Positions 48,494 through 57,723 of a DNA stretch of 64,000 bases are shown here, one piece after another. The stretch's first letter is position 1. Each line of letters opens with the position of its first letter. The notes under the pieces were generated by a model. The model made no database searches. It was not told where the DNA came from and saw nothing but the letters and a program-made list of their open reading frames with translations. The DNA lies in assembly GCA_030149165.1 (NCBI GenBank), contig JASBRY010000005.1:1-64000 (forward strand), read 5' to 3'. The DNA comes from Phycisphaerales bacterium. Its GTDB lineage: Bacteria > Planctomycetota > Phycisphaerae > Phycisphaerales > UBA1924. The translations under genes were made by a program, and so were the position numbers.

Positions 48494-48985
48494 TCAAACC
48501 TGATCGCCCATCAGCATCCATTCCATCACACTGGACATCGGTAACTGTTCCACCCCCAACTGCCTCAACATATTCAGACATTGAGCACGATGATGCATCG
48601 AGTGCGTCATCACATGTGCCAGAATCCCGCCTCTCGTGAAGGTGTACACCTGCCCGTTCCGCTCTGGAGTGAGCACATCATCGAACGATCCCTGCAGCGC
48701 CGCCGCCTCGAAATCCCCAGTCACCTCATCCTGCAGTTTGACAACACCATCCACATCGAGATGCAGCCCCTCCAACCTCGGACGCTGCTCCGACGCATTG
48801 AGCACATCCGTCCAACCACGCATCGCACCAAGATTGTGCACGAGGTTGTCGTGCAACGATCCGCACCCCATTTCAAACTTCTGATGGAACTGCTCCTCGC
48901 TCAACTCACGGCATGCCTCATACAACTGAGCGTTCGCCCAACGATCATGCGCGATCATCACCGCATGCGGCTGACTCACTTTCAT
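48494..48985 (-). CDS. DinB family metal-binding protein
   Basis: This 163-residue four-helix-bundle protein has the DinB histidine triad: 'LHDNLVHNLGAMRGW' (H), and 'GGILAHVMTHSMHHRAQCLNMLRQLG' (two more H). Members include thiol-S-transferases and are often induced by stress; the name DinB here does not mean DNA polymerase IV. No cysteine-thiol partner such as mycothiol or bacillithiol genes is near. The ATG at 48985 is followed by MKVSQPHAV. A purine-rich GAGAGAG is upstream. Confidence 0.88.
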   Translation of the reverse strand: MKVSQPHAVMIAHDRWANAQLYEACRELSEEQFHQKFEMGCGSLHDNLVHNLGAMRGWTDVLNASEQRPRLEGLHLDVDGVVKLQDEVTGDFEAAALQGSFDDVLTPERNGQVYTFTRGGILAHVMTHSMHHRAQCLNMLRQLGVEQLPMSSVMEWMLMGDQV

Positions 48986-49017
48986 TGCTCTCTCCTCGGA
49001 TTGCAGAATCGGGATCT

Positions 49018-49602
49018 CTATGACACACGGAACTGATCGATCATCGAGCGCACAGTGCCCTTCGCTTCCGCTTCAGGAACCGGTGAACCATTGTAACTCG
49101 CGAGCCCTGATTTGGTGATGATCAACTGCCATGCCGCCTGGTTAAGGTCGAGGTTGTGCTTGAGCTCACCGGCGCGTTTGATCCGCTCGAGCGCATCGTG
49201 AAACGCGCCGTGGAAACGCTCGCGCGCCTGCTCAACGCGTTTGCGTGCTTCCTCATCCACCGATGCAAGCGAGATCGCCGCGCGATGCATCATGCAGCAG
49301 GGAGAACACTCCCCTGAATGCTGAAACTCGATCATCGCGCCGAACAAGCCCTCAAGCTCATCGAGCGACTGGATCGTGTTGATCCGCTCGACCATCGCTC
49401 CGACCACATTCTGCGAGTACGCATCGAGCGCTTTGAGATACAACTCGTGCTTGTCGCCAAAGGTGTCGTAGAGCGAGAACCGATTGATCCCCATCGCCGC
49501 GGTGAGATCTGAGATACTCGCCGCATCGTACCCCTTCTCCCAAAAAACACCCATCGCCTTCGCGAGGACGGTATCGGGATCAAAGGACTTCGGACGAGGC
49601 AT
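49018..49602 (-). CDS. TetR/AcrR family transcriptional regulator
   Basis: This protein of about 194 residues is a one-domain repressor. The N-terminal helix-turn-helix reads 'FDPDTVLAKAMGVFWEKGYDAASISDLTAAMGINRFSLYDTFGDKHELYLKALDAYSQ', matching the TetR pattern of the AcrR group. The rest is the helical ligand-binding and dimer domain. Cysteines in 'SGECSPCCMMHRA' could respond to redox state or ligand. Target genes are unknown; the DinB gene lies 32 bases downstream on the same strand and may be in its operon. GGAG 9 bases before the ATG at 49602 favours it over 49617. Confidence 0.9.
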   Translation of the reverse strand: MPRPKSFDPDTVLAKAMGVFWEKGYDAASISDLTAAMGINRFSLYDTFGDKHELYLKALDAYSQNVVGAMVERINTIQSLDELEGLFGAMIEFQHSGECSPCCMMHRAAISLASVDEEARKRVEQARERFHGAFHDALERIKRAGELKHNLDLNQAAWQLIITKSGLASYNGSPVPEAEAKGTVRSMIDQFRVS

Positions 49603-49710
49603 CTCAACAATCTCCATCGCCGGACATCGGCGGCTTGATTCTAGTGCACAACACAGCAGAGTTCACTTTTATTCTGTATTTGTCGTGTTGCACGCGATTC
49701 AAATCGCTGA

Positions 49711-52578
49711 TCAAGGTAGGGTGATCGCCTTATTGATCCGGACCTCATAGCCCGGCACGCGCACACTGATCACCGCTTGGTCACCACTCACCAGATTCTT
49801 GAACACGAACGAACGCCGACCGTCTCCCATCGATTCGATGGCGCTGATCGTCGATTCTTGACGAGCATTCTTTGGCGCCACCGCGATCAGATCCGCAGCG
49901 ATCTGCTCACCGGTCTGGTTGGTCACGATTGCATCGACCTCAACCAATCCATCCCGCGCCCCTTTCCGGAACTTCAGATCCAGATCGATGACATCCGTCC
50001 CCAGCTCGATCTCGCGCTCGACACGCATCAAGCCGTACTCTTTGTCCGCCATCAGCTCGACATCAAAGACCAGATCCTTCATCCCCGCGAGCTGCGCGGA
50101 GGAATACGACACATCGAGGTCAATCCGTTCTTCAAGCCCCGCCGTCACGACAAAGTTCACTACGCGTGGAACGATCTCCCATGACCGATCCACATTCGTC
50201 CCTCCAGGCTCCGAGTATCCGCCTGGTTCAACAATGTACACACGCCCGCGGATCGAGAAACTCCAAGGGTTCTTCACCACCAACTGATGCTTGTGCACAC
50301 CAGTCGTCGCATCCAATCGATCCGGAGTCAAACGCAGATTCCCCAAGAACTGAACCAACTCCGGATTCACCCCAGTCACAATCACAGGCGTGCGCGTCAC
50401 CTCGATCCGATGCATCGGCAGACTCAGCTCCGTCTTGTGCGAGAGTCCGATGATCTCTTCATTCCCGAACAGATCCACCAATCGGACCGCACCGGTGCTC
50501 AACGGCAGCTCAACCACAGCACGCTCCATCGTCGGCTCATCGAGCCACAGCACGATCGCGCCATCCGAGATCCCATCAGTCAACGAATCATCACGAGCTT
50601 CAAGATCAACCCGTGATGAGCACAACAGCATCCGCACGCCGTGCTCCAGATCAATCTCCTCGATCGCCTCGCGCCCCCCAAGCTGATCCACCAGCGTCCT
50701 CCACACCAACAACTCCGGCGCCGGCATCACACGACCACGCTGACCAGGTTCCACAATCCATGGATCACTCAGCACGATCTGCGTGTTGCGTTCATCGGCG
50801 CCAGCAAGCTTGCTTGCCCACCATGACGAGATCGCTCGGCGTCCCAACCACCCCACACGCGACCACACAGATTCTTGAGTTCCACTGGACGCGTACGCAC
50901 GATGAACCACACTCAGTTCACCGCCTTCCGCTTCACTCCGCACCGGTGCCCACTGACCGATCAGATCCGACATCGCGTCATCGGGATATGTTGGATCATC
51001 CTGAACCAAGAGCCGAATCGACTCGCTCATCACGCCCGCTTCAAAGGGACGATCCATCGCCCAAGGCACACCAATAACTGCACCCGGCACATACGGATCC
51101 ATCAACCCACGCACCTCACCCGCTTCGTCCGCGAGCACATCACTCTTATCTTCATTGGGCGCGATCCCCAGGCGCCACTGCGAAACCTGCTGACCATACC
51201 GATCCAATAAAGATCCAATCATCGGCATCGCGATCGATTCATGCTCCGTCAACAACTTAAACACCGCATCGTGATCGATCGCCGCTTGATCCGCGAGTTC
51301 AAACGGCACTTCCGCCATCGTCAGACTCACATCGACCCCCATCTCAACAACACGATCCACTGAACTCAGCAGCACCGAGTCCTTGTCCAGATCCTCTCCC
51401 ACAGTGTCCGCATCCATCGCGCGCATCTCAAGATGCTTGACACCGCTCATCTGCACAATGTCTGGGAGCGTCCGAAGCAAACGCTCATCAAGCGTCGTTG
51501 ATCGAAGCGCAAAGATCGAATCCTCAGGAACCAATCGCTTCGCGCCAAATCCACCAACGAGCTTCCCACCAACGCGTTCTGGTTGCCAAAGAAAGTCGAG
51601 CTCATTGCGTCCAACCAATCCCGATCCGGAATACACATCAAAGACCGCGGAGTACCAGCCGTACTTGGGAAGATCAGGAGTCCATTCCTCGTTCAAACCG
51701 TTCCCGCGCCCGCTGTCGTGCTCGTCAACGAGTTGGCTCGACGCATCAAACACGCGTACATACGAGCGTAGATCATCACCTGTCAGATCGCGCACCGTCA
51801 TCTCGAGCTTCGGAGGTTGCTCTCCAGAAACAATGTTCCCAGGAGTCCCTGTGCTGAGCCCGATCATCGGGACCTGCGCGACCACCACATCATCAAACCA
51901 CGCGCCGCCGTCGTAATCCTGTGCCCAAACAGTAAAAGGCTTTAGCCTCCGCGTCCTCGGCTGCTGCTCAGGTTGCAACAACTGCAACTCCACACGCACA
52001 AACGCCGCCTCAGGTTCTGCCCCTTCGATAAACACCGAGAGCAGTTCCCACTCGCCGCGCGTGCGCACCAAGCGCGTCGAAACCTGCGAGTCCTCAATGT
52101 CATTCCCTGCACGATCGATCAGCACAGCAACCAAACGCGCCCGCGCGTGGGTCAGACCATTGGTCCGGACGCGCGTGCTGATCAGATAATCCGCGTTGGG
52201 GAACACTGTCAACTCGCCGTGGCGCAGGATCAGACTCGTCGATCCCCCATCGGTTGGGAGGTGGACCGATCCCTCACCCGAAAAAGCCGGGGATGAGTAA
52301 TCCAGTTCCGCTCGATTCCAGATCGGGAACCCCGGCCGATCCCTCGGCACATTGGGATCATGCTGAGCTCGGATCCATCCCATCGGAACAGGGAGCGGAT
52401 TGGTGTACTGTTCCTCGAAATCGAACGCACGGATAATCCGCCCCGCGTACTCAGGACGCGTGATCGTCCCGCCGTCCTCGATGTCGCGAGTCTGGATCGC
52501 TTGGGACGCGTGTGTAGTACACAGCACCACCGCGCCCGCGATCCATCGCGAAAGCGCGGCCATGTGCCCGCCACTCAT
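49711..52578 (-). CDS. Large exported protein of unknown function
   Basis: This protein of about 955 residues has a signal peptide ('MAALSRWIAGAVVLCTTHASQA'). A jelly-roll carbohydrate-binding-like region follows near residues 40-230 ('IIRAFDFEEQYTNPLPVPMGWIRAQHD', 'GAWFDDVVVAQVPMIGL'). A region at about 330-660 has alternating helix and strand blocks as in a TIM-barrel glycosidase ('VGEDLDKDSVLLSSVDRVVEMGVDVSLTMAEVPFE'). A beta-rich C-terminus ends it. I cannot identify catalytic residues. It may act on polysaccharide but this is inference. AAAGG 7 bases before the ATG at 52578 decides the start. It is divergent from the nitroreductase gene. Confidence 0.68.
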   Translation of the reverse strand: MSGGHMAALSRWIAGAVVLCTTHASQAIQTRDIEDGGTITRPEYAGRIIRAFDFEEQYTNPLPVPMGWIRAQHDPNVPRDRPGFPIWNRAELDYSSPAFSGEGSVHLPTDGGSTSLILRHGELTVFPNADYLISTRVRTNGLTHARARLVAVLIDRAGNDIEDSQVSTRLVRTRGEWELLSVFIEGAEPEAAFVRVELQLLQPEQQPRTRRLKPFTVWAQDYDGGAWFDDVVVAQVPMIGLSTGTPGNIVSGEQPPKLEMTVRDLTGDDLRSYVRVFDASSQLVDEHDSGRGNGLNEEWTPDLPKYGWYSAVFDVYSGSGLVGRNELDFLWQPERVGGKLVGGFGAKRLVPEDSIFALRSTTLDERLLRTLPDIVQMSGVKHLEMRAMDADTVGEDLDKDSVLLSSVDRVVEMGVDVSLTMAEVPFELADQAAIDHDAVFKLLTEHESIAMPMIGSLLDRYGQQVSQWRLGIAPNEDKSDVLADEAGEVRGLMDPYVPGAVIGVPWAMDRPFEAGVMSESIRLLVQDDPTYPDDAMSDLIGQWAPVRSEAEGGELSVVHRAYASSGTQESVWSRVGWLGRRAISSWWASKLAGADERNTQIVLSDPWIVEPGQRGRVMPAPELLVWRTLVDQLGGREAIEEIDLEHGVRMLLCSSRVDLEARDDSLTDGISDGAIVLWLDEPTMERAVVELPLSTGAVRLVDLFGNEEIIGLSHKTELSLPMHRIEVTRTPVIVTGVNPELVQFLGNLRLTPDRLDATTGVHKHQLVVKNPWSFSIRGRVYIVEPGGYSEPGGTNVDRSWEIVPRVVNFVVTAGLEERIDLDVSYSSAQLAGMKDLVFDVELMADKEYGLMRVEREIELGTDVIDLDLKFRKGARDGLVEVDAIVTNQTGEQIAADLIAVAPKNARQESTISAIESMGDGRRSFVFKNLVSGDQAVISVRVPGYEVRINKAITLP

Positions 52579-52689
52579 TTGGACGCCTTTGCTTCCAGCC
52601 ATCTTCCCAAATCATCGGCTCTTTCGACCAATCCCATCCATTTCTCCGCACCCCTCCCCCAACCCCACACTCCACACTACCATGGACCC

Positions 52690-53394
52690 ATGACCGACAA
52701 GCCCGACAAGCCCGACCAGCCAGATCAGACCAATCCGAGCCAATCCGACAACGACTGGATCCCCCTCGATCCCCATGTCCCAGCAGGCTCATCCTTCGAC
52801 GGCGCTGCTGAGTTCTACCAGACCATCCAAAAACGCCGGACAGTACGACATTTTTCAGACAAGCCCGTCCCTCGAGAGGTCATCGAGCAGGTCCTCCTCG
52901 CCGCAGGGACCTCACCTTCTGGCGCCCACAAACAGCCCTGGCGCTTCATCGCCGTCTCCAATAAGGATATCAAACACAAAATCCGCGTCGCCGTGGAAGA
53001 GGTCGAACGCGAGTTCTACGAGGATCGCGCCTCAGAGCGTTGGCTCGAAGACCTCGAACCCTTCGAGACCAATCCCGACAAGTCCTACATCGACACCGTC
53101 CCCTGGCTCATCATCGTCATGGCGCTGCGCACCACAGACGACGGCGGACAGGTCTACTACCTCAACGAATCCGTCGGGATCGCGACGGGACTCCTTCTTA
53201 CCGCCGCGCACCACGCCGGACTCGCGACGCTCACGCACACCCCCTCCCCAATGAAGTTCCTCCGCGAGGTGCTCGATCGTCCAGATCACGAGCGCCCCTA
53301 CATGATGATCCCGATGGGGTATCCCGCAGAGGATTGCAAAGTCCCCAACATCAAGCGCAAGGACCTCGATGAACTCGCGGTGTTTATCGAATGA
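52690..53394 (+). CDS. Nitroreductase family protein
   Basis: This FMN-dependent oxidoreductase of about 234 residues begins with an Asp/Pro/Gln-rich stretch (about 1-40). The core 'EFYQTIQKRRTVRHFSDKPVPREVIEQVLLAAGTSPSGAHKQPWRFIAV' has the RRT/S-R FMN-phosphate site. 'ESVGIATGLLLTAAHHAGLATLTHTPSPMKFLREVLDRPDHERPYMMIPMGYPAEDCKVPN' is the C-terminal FMN and dimer part, and resembles the branch that includes iodotyrosine deiodinase. The substrate is unknown. The track ORF starts at 52360; the ATG at 52690 is chosen because the family fold begins there. A bidirectional hairpin follows. Confidence 0.87.
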   Translation: MTDKPDKPDQPDQTNPSQSDNDWIPLDPHVPAGSSFDGAAEFYQTIQKRRTVRHFSDKPVPREVIEQVLLAAGTSPSGAHKQPWRFIAVSNKDIKHKIRVAVEEVEREFYEDRASERWLEDLEPFETNPDKSYIDTVPWLIIVMALRTTDDGGQVYYLNESVGIATGLLLTAAHHAGLATLTHTPSPMKFLREVLDRPDHERPYMMIPMGYPAEDCKVPNIKRKDLDELAVFIE

Positions 53395-53398
53395 ATAA

Positions 53399-53420
53399 CC
53401 CCGGCTCGCATGAGCCGGGG
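53399..53420. terminator. Bidirectional hairpin between nitroreductase and atpG genes
   Basis: CCCCGGCTC-GCAT-GAGCCGGGG is a perfect 9-bp stem with a 4-base loop. T tracts are weak on both sides, so termination is likely but less certain. Confidence 0.7.
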
Positions 53421-53446
53421 CTTGTGGATTCTGTTTAGCGAAACGC

Positions 53447-54322
53447 TTACTCGAGAGCCGCGGCACCCGAGATGATCTCGGTAAGCTCAGTCGTAATCTG
53501 AGTCTGACGCACGCGGTTGAACTCACGCTTGAGCAGATGACCCATCTTGCCCGCGTTGTCTGTCGCGGCTTTCATCGCGACCATACGAGCGATGTGCTCG
53601 GAAACGACCGCATCATTGAAGCACTGGAACAACACCGCCTTGACCGCTGCCGGGAGCAACGAATCGAGCAGCGATTCCGCGTCTGGTGAGAACTCGTACA
53701 CATCCTGCATCGAGCTTTCGCTGCCGTCGCTCTCAACCTCTGGGGTCGAGAATGGGAGCAGTTGCATCACCTCAGGACGCTGACGACCAGCGCTGATGTA
53801 TTTCATATAGACCACGCGAACCGCCGAAACTTCGCCATTGACGAACATCTCGATAAAGCGTGCCGCGAGTCGTTCTACATCCTCAAACGCCGGCTTATCA
53901 CCGATGTGCGTGTGATGCGTGAAGTCAGTAAATCCATTGAACTTCAGAGCGCTTGCGCCCTTCTTCCCAACGATCTCGATCTGCCCATTACCCGCAGCGG
54001 ACGACTCACGCAAGTGCTTGAGCGCTGTACGAACGATGGTGCCGTTGTAAGGACCACACAGACCACGATCCGCGCTGAGCACGAGCGTCAGCTCGTTCGC
54101 TTCCGCAGATGGTTCAGTCAACAGTGGATGCCCCTCACCCACACCCGCTGCCGCGAGCTGAGCGACCAGGTCAAACAGCGTATCGGTATACGGCCGAGTC
54201 GCGAGCGAAGACTGCTGCGCCTTGGCAAACTTACTCGTCGCGATCATCTGCATCGTGCGCGTAATACGCTTGATGTTCCCGACCGCCTTCATCCGCTTCT
54301 TGATATCGCGTGCATTACCCAT
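53447..54322 (-). CDS. atpG: ATP synthase F1 subunit gamma
   Basis: This 291-residue rotor shaft subunit joins the F0 ring to the catalytic hexamer. It opens 'MGNARDIKKRMKAVGNIKRITRTMQMIATSKFAKAQ' and ends 'MVAMKAATDNAGKMGHLLKREFNRVRQTQITTELTEIISGAAALE', the paired helices that form the shaft. 'LSADRGLCGPYNG' in the middle is also conserved. The length is normal. No other atp gene is adjacent, so it is separated from the usual atpBEFHAGDC cluster, unless the cluster is elsewhere in the genome. A hairpin precedes its 3' end. No strong ribosome binding site is visible. Confidence 0.97.
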   Translation of the reverse strand: MGNARDIKKRMKAVGNIKRITRTMQMIATSKFAKAQQSSLATRPYTDTLFDLVAQLAAAGVGEGHPLLTEPSAEANELTLVLSADRGLCGPYNGTIVRTALKHLRESSAAGNGQIEIVGKKGASALKFNGFTDFTHHTHIGDKPAFEDVERLAARFIEMFVNGEVSAVRVVYMKYISAGRQRPEVMQLLPFSTPEVESDGSESSMQDVYEFSPDAESLLDSLLPAAVKAVLFQCFNDAVVSEHIARMVAMKAATDNAGKMGHLLKREFNRVRQTQITTELTEIISGAAALE

Positions 54323-54745
54323 AGGAGTCGATGATAGCCCCGCGCACCCAAAGCGTCCGCTTCATCACACCCAGCAATCCGCTGAATTGCTCAAAATTGA
54401 CCGATTCAACCCCACCCAAATGAGCCGTCGATCACTCCCCAGAAGCGTGCCGACGAGGACCGCGATCCTCACCCATCCGATACGGCTGGGTTTCTTCCGG
54501 ATACGGAAACGCCGTGCTCAAGCCCGTGATCCTCGGCAAGCTCGCCTTCTCCGGCAATCCCGCCTGTGGATTCGACTGCTGGACCTTCTCAGCTCCTGAT
54601 GAGTTACTCACATCTTTCCCATCACGCACGGCAGACCTCTCTTCCATTCTCATCCAATCCCAGCTCCACACAGAAACCAGTCCCGGACATGGAAGCATGA
54701 CACGGAAACGACAAGCCGCAAGCCAATATGTTCAGAAACCGTAAA
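54323..54745. other. Gap upstream of atpG, doubtful small ORF
   Basis: About 420 bases. A minus-strand ORF (54432..54698, 88 codons) could encode a basic, Pro- and Arg-rich small protein starting at an internal Met ('MRMEERSAVRDGK'). No homologue signature or clear ribosome binding site is seen, so I do not call it a gene. I see no good promoter hexamers for atpG. Confidence 0.3.
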
Positions 54746-55561
54746 CTACTCCACGATCAAGCCGTCATACGCGAGATCGATCCCCTCACGCAACGACCGA
54801 GTAGTCTCCGCGTGCGCCAGATCATGCGTCATATGCACAAACAAGGTCCGAGAAGCCCCGATCCGTTCTGCTTCCTCCACCGCTTGCGCCACCGTGAAGT
54901 GTGTCCGATGCGGACGATGCCGCAGCGCATCGAGCACCAGCGTCTCCACCCCCTCCAGATACCCACGCGACAGTTCTGGAATCTCAACCACATCCGTGCA
55001 GTACGCGATCGGGAGCACCCGAGATTCATCCTGGATCTCATCACTCTCGAAGCGGAACCCAAGGATCTCCTGCACGCCGTGCATCAAAGTCATGGGAGTG
55101 ATCTTCATCCCGAATAGCTCGATCATCTCCCCCGCGACCAGTTCCCTCGGCACAAGATCCGCGATGAACGACTTCTGGATGTTCTTCTCTTTCTCGAAGA
55201 TGTGCTGATACACCCGCCGCAGCGACTGATGCGTATGCGCATCGGCCCACACCTCGATCGGTTGCTTCATGATCTCATTAAACCGACGGATCTCATCGAG
55301 CCCCCACACATGATCGACATGATTATGTGTTATCAGGATCGCATCCACACGCGTCAACCCCTCTCGCAGCACCTGCTCGCGCAGGTCGGGAGACGCATCG
55401 ATCAGGATCACCCGCTCCTGACCCGTCGAGTCCACAAACTCAATGGTCGCGCTCGTCCGCGTCCGCGTATCGCGCGGATCCGACGATCTGCACACCGCAC
55501 AATCACACGCGATGATCGGCACCCCCGCCGATGTCCCAGTTCCCAAGAAACGAATACGCAT
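54746..55561 (-). CDS. PhnP-like metallo-beta-lactamase fold hydrolase
   Basis: This protein of about 271 residues has the PhnP subfamily pattern. It opens 'MRIRFLGTGTSAGVPIIACDCAVCRSSDPRD', where the early cysteines may bind a structural metal. The metal site reads 'AILITHNHVDHVWGLDEIRRF' (THxHxDH with Val where Ala is usual), 'LMHGVQEILGF' and 'LFVHMTHDLAHAET'. PhnP is a cyclic-phosphate phosphodiesterase in C-P lyase operons, but no phn gene is near, so the substrate is unknown. The track starts at TTG 55567; ATG 55561 is preferred. It is the last gene of the BatA operon, 20 bases downstream. Confidence 0.85.
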   Translation of the reverse strand: MRIRFLGTGTSAGVPIIACDCAVCRSSDPRDTRTRTSATIEFVDSTGQERVILIDASPDLREQVLREGLTRVDAILITHNHVDHVWGLDEIRRFNEIMKQPIEVWADAHTHQSLRRVYQHIFEKEKNIQKSFIADLVPRELVAGEMIELFGMKITPMTLMHGVQEILGFRFESDEIQDESRVLPIAYCTDVVEIPELSRGYLEGVETLVLDALRHRPHRTHFTVAQAVEEAERIGASRTLFVHMTHDLAHAETTRSLREGIDLAYDGLIVE

Positions 55562-55581
55562 ACCCAACGATAGTCAGCCCC

Positions 55582-57723
55582 TTACAAATACACCTTCCGA
55601 TTGTAAATCCACCACTCAATCATCATCACCCCCAGCGCCGCGATCAGCAGCCACACCCACCACTCCTTGAGCCGCTTGATCTCCCCCTGATTGCTCGCGC
55701 TAACCACGCGATTGGACAGATCCACCTGTGTCAGTGTCCCCGCATCGGACTCGGCGCTGTCGAGCAGGTTCGCCGCGTAGAAACGCACGATCCGTCCGTC
55801 GTCCTCCACATCGCTCGCGCCAGCGCTCCCAGTCCACTGCACGCGATACATCCCAGTCTCTCGGATCGGGCCGTAGACAATCCGCCCGTCCGGCGCCGCG
55901 ACGATCTCGCTGCTCAGCGATCCATCAGGTAGCGTCACGCGGATATTCCCCGCATCCGTCGGGACACGATCCGCGAGTACATACCCCGGAGACAACTGAC
56001 GAGCGTTCACATCCACCTCCGTCCCGACCTGCGTCCCCAGATAATCCACGGCGCTCGCCAAGAAAACAACAAAGCTCACATCAAACGGCCAGTTGGAAAA
56101 CTTCGGATCAAACCCCACCATCACCGCGCGCACATCCCCCGTGCTCATCTCCACAATCGCCGGCCCCTCCGTCGTCTCCGCGAGCGAGACCAGCTCCGAT
56201 CCATCCGGGATCTCGATCGTGCGAGACTTCCCGATCACGACCGCATCAAGCGTCAGATCGCGCAGCAGCGGATGCGTCCGTCTCCAGTTAATAATCTGCG
56301 TGCCAGGACCTTCTCCCTTGTCCACAACCCCGCCGGGACCGGTGTACACATCACCCACGACCAAGTAGCGTCCAGGATCGAAGACAACGCCGCCCTCACC
56401 CGCTTCGGGAAGCACGCTATCAAACACAAACAGATCGATCGCGCTCGTCTCCCCATCCTCGCGCATCTGCTCGTACTCGCTCGGAGTGATCACCAACAGA
56501 TCCGAGATCGACAACCCACGCAGCGCCTCGCGCAGGAACAACGACCCCGTCGTCACCAGCGCCACCGACGCCTGCTTCGCCGGAGGGACAATCAGCGTCC
56601 CGCGATTGTCCGTCGAGAGCACATCCAACCCCCCACCAGACGGGCCCCCCTCACCAAACCCAGTCGTCAATCGAACACCAACCACAACACCGTTGGGCTC
56701 GACGAGCTCAAACACCACACCCCCAGTGCTCGCTTCGCGCTCACCAGTCTGCGAGTTCACCTTTGCCCCCTCCAGTTTCACCGCCCGCACCGAAACCACG
56801 GCTCCCCCAACCAACAACTCCGCATCAATCGAGCGCGGATTCAGATCCGTCGACTGCACCCCCACAAACACACTCAGCTTGCGAGGATCCTCATAGTCCC
56901 GCTCGGCACGCAACGCCGTGAGTCCGACATTGACCGATCCCGCACTCCCGATCGCGTGGTACTCAAAGCTCGGCGCGTCTCCGGCTTGCTCTTGCGAATC
57001 CGCGCGGACCACATCGAGATCCGAGATCCGTCCATCACTGAACAGATGGAAGAAGTACGCATCCCCCCCTTTGATGCCCTCGATCTCCACCGGATCGGTC
57101 CCCTCACCGCTCGGACCCGTATCAATAAACACACGATTGGGTCGCTGCGACTGCGCTAATCGGTACGCCTCCTCAATAGAGCTCGGCCCATCCGTCTGCA
57201 CAATCCCGTTGATCGCGTTGATCAGCGTCTGCTTGTCCGATGTAAACTGCGAGACGATCTCTGCCGACCGATCAAACGCGATCACCATCGCCTCGTCCGC
57301 ACGCTCCGATTCCTCAAACAACGAAGGCGACGCGAGCCCCTCCACCAAACCGATCGCCCGCTCCTTCGCGACCTCTAATCGTGTCCGATCACCTGCCCCA
57401 TCACCGTCAACCGCACGCATCGAAGCGCTCCGATCAATCAACAGCACCAGCTTGCGTCCCGCCGATGCGCTCGCCGTCGAGCGAGGCTGCGCCAGCGCCA
57501 GCAGAATCAACCCCAGAATAATCAGCTGTAAGAACAGCAACAGATTCCGCCGGAGCCTCTGAAACGGTGCGTTCGCTTGCAGGTCCTGGATCGCCTTCTT
57601 CCAAAGCAGCGTCGAGGACACTTCCCGAGGCACCCTCCGCAGCTTCAAAAAATACAGGATCACCAACGAAGGGATCGCGATCGCGCCCACCAAAGCCGCA
57701 AGCATCGGGGTCGCCCAGGTCAT
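55582..57723 (-). CDS. BatA/VWA-domain membrane protein
   Basis: This 713-residue protein has an N-terminal 'aerotolerance regulator' helix pair (residues 5-28 and 60-82), 'MLAALVGAIAIPSLVILYFLKLRRVPREVSSTLLWKKAIQDLQANAPFQRLRRNLLLFLQLIILGLILLALAQP'. A VWA domain follows with a MIDAS motif 'LLIDRSASM' that binds metal and ligand. The later soluble region (about 280-680) contains beta-rich and helical segments, and a last helix near 690-708 anchors the end. In such operons it works with MoxR and DUF58 proteins, probably in envelope protein maturation. Its first bases are almost repeated at the start of the upstream gene. ATGA overlap with that gene marks translational coupling. Confidence 0.88.
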   Translation of the reverse strand: MTWATPMLAALVGAIAIPSLVILYFLKLRRVPREVSSTLLWKKAIQDLQANAPFQRLRRNLLLFLQLIILGLILLALAQPRSTASASAGRKLVLLIDRSASMRAVDGDGAGDRTRLEVAKERAIGLVEGLASPSLFEESERADEAMVIAFDRSAEIVSQFTSDKQTLINAINGIVQTDGPSSIEEAYRLAQSQRPNRVFIDTGPSGEGTDPVEIEGIKGGDAYFFHLFSDGRISDLDVVRADSQEQAGDAPSFEYHAIGSAGSVNVGLTALRAERDYEDPRKLSVFVGVQSTDLNPRSIDAELLVGGAVVSVRAVKLEGAKVNSQTGEREASTGGVVFELVEPNGVVVGVRLTTGFGEGGPSGGGLDVLSTDNRGTLIVPPAKQASVALVTTGSLFLREALRGLSISDLLVITPSEYEQMREDGETSAIDLFVFDSVLPEAGEGGVVFDPGRYLVVGDVYTGPGGVVDKGEGPGTQIINWRRTHPLLRDLTLDAVVIGKSRTIEIPDGSELVSLAETTEGPAIVEMSTGDVRAVMVGFDPKFSNWPFDVSFVVFLASAVDYLGTQVGTEVDVNARQLSPGYVLADRVPTDAGNIRVTLPDGSLSSEIVAAPDGRIVYGPIRETGMYRVQWTGSAGASDVEDDGRIVRFYAANLLDSAESDAGTLTQVDLSNRVVSASNQGEIKRLKEWWVWLLIAALGVMMIEWWIYNRKVYL

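Noticed and set aside
48840-48985. DinB gene as DNA polymerase IV
   Set aside because: The protein is the four-helix metal-binding DinB/YfiT type; it lacks all polymerase motifs.
54514-54744. Plus-strand 76-codon ORF upstream of the PhnP-like gene
   Set aside because: Antisense to a doubtful minus ORF, no ribosome binding site, no recognisable motif.
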